Positions 34,999 through 40,950 of a DNA stretch of 40,950 bases are shown in pieces. This stretch comes from Candidatus Edwardsiibacteriota bacterium. GTDB taxonomy: Bacteria > Edwardsbacteria > AC1 > EtOH8. A program made the translations under genes and the position numbers. The stretch covers positions 1-40,950 of the forward strand of contig JALOPJ010000015.1 of NCBI GenBank assembly GCA_025453955.1. Reading direction: 5' to 3'. Every line of letters starts with the position of its first letter. Position 1 is the first letter of the stretch. The notes below the pieces were generated by a model. It made no database searches. It had not been told where the DNA came from and saw only the letters and a list, made by a program, of their open reading frames with translations.

Positions 34999-37900
34999 TC
35001 ACCGCAGGACGGTCAGCTTGCCGAACGCGCTGGTCTCGCCCGCCCCGCTCTTCATGACGACCTTGTAGAGGTAGACGCCGTTGGCCAGGGCGTCGCCGTC
35101 GCCGTCGAGCCCGTCCCAGCGCACCTGGTTGTATCCCGGCGCCAGCCCCGGCGCCTCGATCGTCCGGATCAGCCGGCCGGCCACGGTGAACACCTTGATG
35201 GTGACGTCGGCCGCCTGCCTGATCTGGAACGTGAACCAGGTCCGGTCCCGGAACGGGTTGGGGTAGTTGAACAGCGACTCCACCCGCAGCGCCGTTGCGG
35301 CCACGGTCACCGTCCGCTCCCAGGTGGTCTTGTTCAGCCGGCAGTCGTAGGCCTCGATCCTGACGGTGTGCGTCCCGCTGCTGATGAGGGTGTCGACGGC
35401 CGCGGCGCCGCTGCTGTCGCTGCCCGACTCGTAGACGAACCGCTGGGACAGGTCGCTGGGATCGCCCCGGTCGATCCGCAACCTGACCTCGCCCTCGGTC
35501 GCGCCCGGAGCGATGTTGATGCCCGAGCGGTCCACCGCCCTGATCGTCAGCGCGACCCGGGCGTCGATGGTGTCCCCCTGCTCCAGCGCCAGGCCGTTGG
35601 CGGTGACCGCGATCGCCGGCCCGGAATGGTCGGTGGTGTCGCCGTGCACCTGCGCGGTGTCGGGATCGGAGCCGATCCACAGCGGGCCGGCGGCGGCGCC
35701 GGCGGCGTCGGCGGCCCCGCCCCAGGCGTAGGCGCTGATGCGGGCGCCGCTCACGGGGTCGGCGTGGAGCAGGTCGGGGACGTTGAACGACGCCCGGAAG
35801 CTGTCGCCCGCGGCGGGCGCCAGCCCCTGGAACAGGGCCCGGCCGGGACGGATGAACTTGCAGTAGACCCCGGGATAGGGGTTCGTGCTGTCACGCTGCG
35901 GCACGTCGTTCAGCGTCACCTGGACCTGCGCGATGCCGGGGCCGGCGCCGCTGACGGTCCCGGCTGCCGTATAGCGGCCGCGGCTGAACAGGGTGTCGGC
36001 ATCCGCGGCCAGCTGCACCTGGCCGGCGGGGCCGAGGTACGACAGGCCGGGATCGCCCAGCAGGACGAAAGTCCTGTTCAGCCCCCCGCCGGCGGTCAGC
36101 TTGGCATGGTAGAACGCCAGTCCGATGTCGCGGGTCGGCGACGTGAACAGCGCGTGGTAGAACTGGGTGGACAAGGTGAAATTATCCCCGCCGTACGTCT
36201 CCCGCATCGCCCCGATGGTCGCCACCGCGCCACCGCCCTGCTTGACGACCAGCGAGGACCCGATCGATTCATTGCGGGGGTCGTCGAACCGTGACGTGCC
36301 GCAGGAGCACATCATCACCAGCGGCAGCCGGTCGCCGTTCGCCAGGGAGGGCACGTCGGTGTAGCGGAAATAGGACTCGTGGCCCCATACCCACCAGGCG
36401 CCGTGCCCGATGAAATGCACGATGCCCGCGCCCTGGTTCCAGTGCCGCAGCAGGTCGCCGGTCGCCGCCGGCTTGGTCAGCTGACTCGACAGGGGGTACA
36501 TCTCGCCGTAGACCTTGGCGACATCGTAGCTGGCTGGCAGGTAGCTGCGGGCGATCGATTCGGCCTGGCTCGTATGCGCCAGATCCGTCGCATGATATTC
36601 CGTCCGCTCGAAGGCGTCGTCGGCCATCAGCAGGACGCGGTTGCGCCAGGGCCCCAGCCCCTGCCTGCGGTTGTACCCCAGCGCCTTGTTCACGGCGGTC
36701 CAGGCCTCTGCCGCATCCTTGGCCGGGATCCGGCCGATCGCGAACTGCGGATGCGTCAGGGACTCGATGCGTCCGAACCAGTCGTCATCGGCGCTGAAGA
36801 GGTATGTGCCGGCGCCGATGCCATCGTTATGCAAAATGTCGTCCTGGTGGCTGGGCACCAGGTCCTGGTCGGGGACGGAACGGTCGATCCTCCGGTAATC
36901 GTAGCTGCCGTCCCCCAGCAGGCAGCACCAGGTGGGGCTGGTGCGGGCCGGCGCGGACCGGAGATAGACGTGCTTGAGGAAGTTGCGCACGGCCGACGGG
37001 TCCTTGAGCCCGAACCCGAACTCGTTGTAGACGGCCGACAGCTTCACCGCCCGCGCCGGCTGCCTGTCCGCCTGGCCGGCGTGGTAGGCCAGCAGCGCCT
37101 GGGCCTGGGGCCAGAAGGCGTCGGCGGCGACGATCAGGTACGTGCTGCCCAGCATTGCCTGGCGCAGCCGCTGCGGCTGGTACGGCTGCACCGACTGCGG
37201 AGTCAGCCACGCCTCCGGCGCCGCCGCGACATACCGCCTGCCCGACGGCTGGTCCTGGAACTCGGTGTACGCCGGATAGCGGCGGGTGGTGGCGATCCAC
37301 TGCGGGCGGTCGGGATCGCTGATGTCCAGGACGACCGCCCGGTCCGACGCCAGACCGGTGACGTGGAACCGCACCGTTCCGACATACGATCCGTCGGCCC
37401 GGAACCGCAGCTGGCGGTTGTGGGCCTGATAGGGCCGTCGATAAGCGACCTCGGCCCAGTCCAGCAGCACCGCGTCGCTGCTGTCCGCGCCCTGCTTGAC
37501 CAGCTCCAGTTCCAGCATGTTGTTCCCGGAGACCAGACCGGTGACCGCTGCCGCGGCAACGGTGTCACCGGAGGCCGGGCTGCCGTACCAGTCGAGGTCG
37601 TTGCCGGTGTCGCCGTTGAACCCCCAACGCAGGTGGTGATTGTTCACCAGCGCCGCGGGCAGCAGGCTCACCCTGGCCTGGCCCTGGCCCCCGGCCACGG
37701 CCGGGATGATGAACGGCACCCGGTAGCGCCTGGTCTGCTCGTAGTTGCTGCGGGTCAGGTTCTGCCAGAACCAGGGCTCGCCGGAGTTGAAGGGATTGAT
37801 ATGGTCCTCTTCCAGATGGATGGTGTCGGTGAACGCCGCCGGCACCGGGGCGCCGCTGTCCGACGGCTCGCCGTCGCGCACCGCCATCCGCAGGCCGGGG

Positions 37901-38940
37901 GCGCCGCCCCAGCACAGCCAGTAGCAGTTGACGCTGTCGTAGGGATTGTTGTACTGGCGAAGGGGCAGCCGGGCGTTGCGGTCCCAGCCGTTCATCCCCT
38001 GCCCGTAGAACAGCAGGTAATCATCCGGCCCGAACGCTCCGTCGTCGCCCCCCTCCACCCGCAGCGCCACCTGGTACATGCTGTCGGCGTAGGATACGGT
38101 TTCGTCCTTGGGGAAGGCGCGGGAACCGCCGGTGAACAGCTTGATGGTGGCGGGATCGATGGCGTCCGGGTTGATGCCGTTCAGCTTGAGATCGGTGTAG
38201 GTCAGGCGGTAGATCGCGTCGCGGGCCACCGCCAGCTTGAACCACAGCGGGGCGGCGTCGAAGGGGTCGCCGTCCCTGGCCGCTGCCGGCTCCTCCCGCT
38301 TCCCCCATGTGCGGGCCTCGGCATAGTTGATGACCGACTGTTCCAGCACCGTCTGGAAACCCCGGTCGCCCAGCGCGGCGGCGCCCGGCCTGCCGCCGGA
38401 CCAGGACACCCTGACGCGCAGCAGCGAGAAGGCCCGCACCGTGCCGGCGGCTGGCGCGTACTGCATGGGGCGCAACGACACCCGGGCCACGGTCAGCTGC
38501 CGCAGCGGCTCGACCGTACCCAGACCCGCAAGCTCTGACGGCAGGAACCCGGCGGCGGCGTACTTCCCGGCGTCGGCCAGGAAGGATTCGGTCCCCAGCC
38601 CGGACTGGTCCGGCGCCAGCGATGGCACCGGCGCCACGGTGATGTCCGGGTAATCCCGCGATTCGGCGGCCAGCACGTCGACCCGCACCCGCGAACCCTG
38701 CGGTACCGCCACATGGACCGGGCACTCCAGCAGGCCGGGTTCGCCCGGTTGGCCGTAGACCCGGGCCTGGTCCATCGACACGATCTCGTATCCGCCGTCG
38801 ACCGGCGAGAACGACGGCTCGCCGGAACGGTACTCGATCACGGTCGAGACGGCGTCGGCCGAGACCAGCCGCACTCCGGCCCGGGCGGGAGCGGCCGCGG
38901 CCAGCAGCACCAAGACGGCTATGTTCAACGTACATCGCAT
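34999..38940 (-). CDS. Peptidase family C25 (gingipain/PorU-like) with C-terminal FlgD-like/T9SS type-A-like domain
   Basis: Signal peptide MRCTLNIAVLVLLAAAAPARA; catalytic-type IVHFIGHGAWW and LVMMCSCGTSRFDDP...GGGAVATIGAMRETYGGDNF; C-term SLFNYPNPFRDRTWFTFQI...VYLYKVVM. Confidence 0.85.
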   Translation of the reverse strand: MRCTLNIAVLVLLAAAAPARAGVRLVSADAVSTVIEYRSGEPSFSPVDGGYEIVSMDQARVYGQPGEPGLLECPVHVAVPQGSRVRVDVLAAESRDYPDITVAPVPSLAPDQSGLGTESFLADAGKYAAAGFLPSELAGLGTVEPLRQLTVARVSLRPMQYAPAAGTVRAFSLLRVRVSWSGGRPGAAALGDRGFQTVLEQSVINYAEARTWGKREEPAAARDGDPFDAAPLWFKLAVARDAIYRLTYTDLKLNGINPDAIDPATIKLFTGGSRAFPKDETVSYADSMYQVALRVEGGDDGAFGPDDYLLFYGQGMNGWDRNARLPLRQYNNPYDSVNCYWLCWGGAPGLRMAVRDGEPSDSGAPVPAAFTDTIHLEEDHINPFNSGEPWFWQNLTRSNYEQTRRYRVPFIIPAVAGGQGQARVSLLPAALVNNHHLRWGFNGDTGNDLDWYGSPASGDTVAAAAVTGLVSGNNMLELELVKQGADSSDAVLLDWAEVAYRRPYQAHNRQLRFRADGSYVGTVRFHVTGLASDRAVVLDISDPDRPQWIATTRRYPAYTEFQDQPSGRRYVAAAPEAWLTPQSVQPYQPQRLRQAMLGSTYLIVAADAFWPQAQALLAYHAGQADRQPARAVKLSAVYNEFGFGLKDPSAVRNFLKHVYLRSAPARTSPTWCCLLGDGSYDYRRIDRSVPDQDLVPSHQDDILHNDGIGAGTYLFSADDDWFGRIESLTHPQFAIGRIPAKDAAEAWTAVNKALGYNRRQGLGPWRNRVLLMADDAFERTEYHATDLAHTSQAESIARSYLPASYDVAKVYGEMYPLSSQLTKPAATGDLLRHWNQGAGIVHFIGHGAWWVWGHESYFRYTDVPSLANGDRLPLVMMCSCGTSRFDDPRNESIGSSLVVKQGGGAVATIGAMRETYGGDNFTLSTQFYHALFTSPTRDIGLAFYHAKLTAGGGLNRTFVLLGDPGLSYLGPAGQVQLAADADTLFSRGRYTAAGTVSGAGPGIAQVQVTLNDVPQRDSTNPYPGVYCKFIRPGRALFQGLAPAAGDSFRASFNVPDLLHADPVSGARISAYAWGGAADAAGAAAGPLWIGSDPDTAQVHGDTTDHSGPAIAVTANGLALEQGDTIDARVALTIRAVDRSGINIAPGATEGEVRLRIDRGDPSDLSQRFVYESGSDSSGAAAVDTLISSGTHTVRIEAYDCRLNKTTWERTVTVAATALRVESLFNYPNPFRDRTWFTFQIRQAADVTIKVFTVAGRLIRTIEAPGLAPGYNQVRWDGLDGDGDALANGVYLYKVVMKSGAGETSAFGKLTVLR

Positions 38941-38962
38941 CGGTTTCTTCCGGTCGGTGGGC

Positions 38963-39091
38963 AAAAAACGTGAGCCGGCATCAACAGACACCGGCCCATC
39001 GTCCATGCGAACGAAAAGAACAGCCAGTATCAGCGGGTAATGACTAATACCTGAACGGGGACGCAGGTTGTCGGGCACCGGGATACTGACT
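38963..39091 (-). promoter_or_regulatory. Structured 5' leader of the C25/PorV operon with terminator-like hairpin
   Basis: Reverse strand AGTCAGTATC...GATACTGGCT long-range stem, inner ACCTG...CAGGT hairpin, then GGGCCGG...CCGGCTC hairpin followed by ACGTTTTTT. Confidence 0.5.
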
Positions 39092-39148
39092 TTAAAACAA
39101 TCGATACGATCTGCTCTGTGAACGTCCTAATCGGTTGGTGATTGTCTA

Positions 39149-39177
39149 ACTATAAGCGAAAAACGCCGGTTTGTCAA
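39149..39177 (-). promoter_or_regulatory. sigma70-type promoter of the C25/PorV operon
   Basis: Reverse strand TTGACA-N17-TATAGT. Confidence 0.8.
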
Positions 39178-39196
39178 GAGGGAAATGAAAAACCGG

Positions 39197-39225
39197 TTGC
39201 ATCCGGCTCGCGAATCGGGTATAGT
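39197..39225 (+). promoter_or_regulatory. sigma70-type promoter of M19 dipeptidase
   Basis: TTGCAT-N17-TATAGT. Confidence 0.75.
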
Positions 39226-39264
39226 TGCCATCCGACCGCCACCACACACAGAGGGATCCCGCCG

Positions 39265-40218
39265 ATGGTACGACATCGCCTGGTCGCCGATCTGCACTGC
39301 GACACCGCCATCAAGCTGGCCAGGGGCCGCGGTCTGGACGCCGCCGGGAACCACGTGACCATCGACCGGCTGCGGAGCGGCGGCGTCGGCCTGCAGGTAT
39401 TCGCCTGCTGGATCTCCCCCAAGTACCGCCGCCAGGCCGCCCGGGTGCGGGCCCTGGAACTGCTGGCCGACGTGCGGGGCGCGATCGCGTGCAATCGGGA
39501 CGCCATCGCGGTGGTCACCGACCGCGCCTCGTGGCGGGAATGTCGCCGTCAGGGCGGGATCGGCGCCCTGCTGGCGGTCGAGGGCGGCCACGCCTGCGCC
39601 GGCAGCCCGGACGTGCTGGACGAGCTCCACGCGCTGGGCGTCCGCATCCTGACGCTGACCTGGAACAACCACAACGCCTTCGCCGACTCCTCGGCCCATG
39701 CCGAGAAACGCGGCCGCGACGGCGGCCTCACCGACCTGGGCCGGCGCCTGGTGGAGCGGGCCGACGCCCTGGGCGTGACGATCGACCTCTCCCACTCGTC
39801 GCCCGGGACGTTCCGGGACGTGCTGGACTGCTCGGCCAAGCCGGTGCTGGTCTCGCACTCCTGCGCCATGTCCCTGCGCCGGCACCACCGCAACCTGACG
39901 GACGGACAGGTCGCGGCGCTGGCCGCCAAGGGCGGCCTGCTGGGGATCAACTTCTATCCCGGGTTCCTGGGCGACCAGCGCGACCCCTGCGGCCTGCGGA
40001 GCGTGGTCGACCAGTTCGTCCATGTCCGGAAGGTCGCCGGAACGGGGATGCTGGCGATGGGCTCGGATTTCGACGGCATCAGCAAGGTCCCGCAGGGGCT
40101 GGACGGCCCGCACCGCTTCCCGGACCTGCTGGCGGCGCTGGGCCGGGCCGGGTTCACCGCGCGGGAGATCGACGGCATCGCCGGGCGGAACGCGCTGCGG
40201 TTCCTCGGCTGGGACTAG
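39265..40218 (+). CDS. Membrane dipeptidase family M19 (renal dipeptidase-like)
   Basis: VADLHCDTA, AVEGGHAC, IDLSHSS, LVSHSCAMSL, AMGSDFDGI metal-site motifs. Confidence 0.9.
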   Translation: MVRHRLVADLHCDTAIKLARGRGLDAAGNHVTIDRLRSGGVGLQVFACWISPKYRRQAARVRALELLADVRGAIACNRDAIAVVTDRASWRECRRQGGIGALLAVEGGHACAGSPDVLDELHALGVRILTLTWNNHNAFADSSAHAEKRGRDGGLTDLGRRLVERADALGVTIDLSHSSPGTFRDVLDCSAKPVLVSHSCAMSLRRHHRNLTDGQVAALAAKGGLLGINFYPGFLGDQRDPCGLRSVVDQFVHVRKVAGTGMLAMGSDFDGISKVPQGLDGPHRFPDLLAALGRAGFTAREIDGIAGRNALRFLGWD

Positions 40219-40234
40219 CGCCCCGGCAGTCATT

Positions 40235-40267
40235 GAAAAGCTTTCGGCGCATCGCCGAAAGCTTTTC
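40235..40267. terminator. Bidirectional intrinsic terminator between convergent genes
   Basis: GAAAAGCTTTCGGCG-CAT-CGCCGAAAGCTTTTC followed by GTTTTCTG; 15-bp perfect stem. Confidence 0.85.
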
Positions 40268-40298
40268 GTTTTCTGTCCCCGGATTCGTTTTCGGTCCC

Positions 40299-40950
40299 TC
40301 AGTCCGCCTCGCCCCGGATGAACTGCTGCACCCGCTCGTCCCCGGACGCGGCGACCTGCTGGGGCGTGCCGCAGAAGATGATCCGGCCCTGGTGCAGCAT
40401 GGCGATGCGGTCCGCGATCTTGTTGGCGCTGACCATGTCGTGCGTCACCACCACCGAGGTCAGCGACAGCTGCCGCTGCAGGCCGGCGATCAGGTCGTTG
40501 ATCTTGTCGGCCATGATCGGGTCCAGCCCGGTGGTGGGCTCGTCGTACAGCACATAGGTCGGGTCCATCGCCAAGGCCCGGGCCAGGCCCACCCGCTTCT
40601 TCATCCCGCCCGACAGCTCGGCCGGCATCAGCCGCTCGGTGCCGGCCATCCCCACCATCGCCAGCTTGCGCTGCACGACCGCCAGGATCTCGCCGCCGGA
40701 CAGCGCCGTGTGCTGCCGCAGGCCCAGCCCCACGTTCTCGGCAACGGTCATCGAATCGAACAGGGCCGCGCCCTGGAACAGCACGCCGAAGCGGCGCCGC
40801 AGGGCGTACAGCTGGCGCTTGCGGATGCCGCGCAGCTCGGCGCCATCGACCGCCACCGAGCCCCGGTCCGGCGGGAACAGGCCCACCAGGTGCTTCAGCA
40901 GGACGCTCTTGCCGCAGCCCGAGCGGCCGATGATCACCATGGTCTCGCCG
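40299..40950 (-). CDS. mlaF: ABC transporter ATP-binding protein MlaF (lipid asymmetry), N-terminus beyond window edge
   Basis: GRSGCGKSVLLKHLVGL, LSGGMKKRVGLARALAMDPTYVLYDEPTTGLDPIMAD. Confidence 0.85.
   Translation of the reverse strand, partial: GETMVIIGRSGCGKSVLLKHLVGLFPPDRGSVAVDGAELRGIRKRQLYALRRRFGVLFQGAALFDSMTVAENVGLGLRQHTALSGGEILAVVQRKLAMVGMAGTERLMPAELSGGMKKRVGLARALAMDPTYVLYDEPTTGLDPIMADKINDLIAGLQRQLSLTSVVVTHDMVSANKIADRIAMLHQGRIIFCGTPQQVAASGDERVQQFIRGEAD

Noticed and set aside
38941-39078. N-terminal extension of the C25 peptidase
   Set aside because: A proper signal peptide begins at the 38940 ATG; the upstream open frame has no family-like sequence and overlaps the structured leader
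39142-39264. Upstream start for the M19 dipeptidase (MSNYKRK...)
   Set aside because: The promoter TTGCAT-N17-TATAGT lies downstream of that ATG; MVRHRLVADLHCDTA at 39265 fits the family start
1-40950. CRISPR array, transposon, integron or phage genes
   Set aside because: No regularly spaced direct repeats, no transposase/integrase/phage structural motifs in any frame

Overview
GC-rich bacterial chromosomal window with about 23 protein genes, nearly all on the minus strand, one tRNA-Ala(CGC), and many recognisable sigma70-type promoters and hairpin terminators. I see no CRISPR array, transposase or prophage. Taxon cannot be fixed from sequence alone; the double-membrane envelope genes suggest a didermic, possibly candidate-phylum, bacterium. 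Two multi-gene blocks stand out. (1) A six-gene PspA-led operon (17457->10232): PspA, a membrane-anchored ABC substrate-binding-protein/OmpA fusion, ABC permease, ABC ATPase, a two-TM coiled-coil protein, and a Ycf46-like AAA+ ATPase. (2) A long secretion/cell-surface operon (38940->22363): C25 (PorU/gingipain-like) peptidase, a PorV-like protein carrying a ~490-aa insertion of degenerate internal repeats, an M6 metalloprotease with FG-GAP repeats and a C-terminal sorting-type domain, a DUF5683-like protein, an NHL-type lipoprotein, a large SprA-like barrel, and an Omp85 protein. Block 2 also has a structured leader and an SD-sequestering hairpin. Other points are a frame-disrupted GH57 gene containing a perfect 15-bp inverted repeat, a gluzincin/TolB/Omp85-barrel fusion with a divergent pair of apparently leaderless promoters, and a tRNA/terminator arrangement in front of serC-serA. 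All family calls come from reading motifs; no database search was run.
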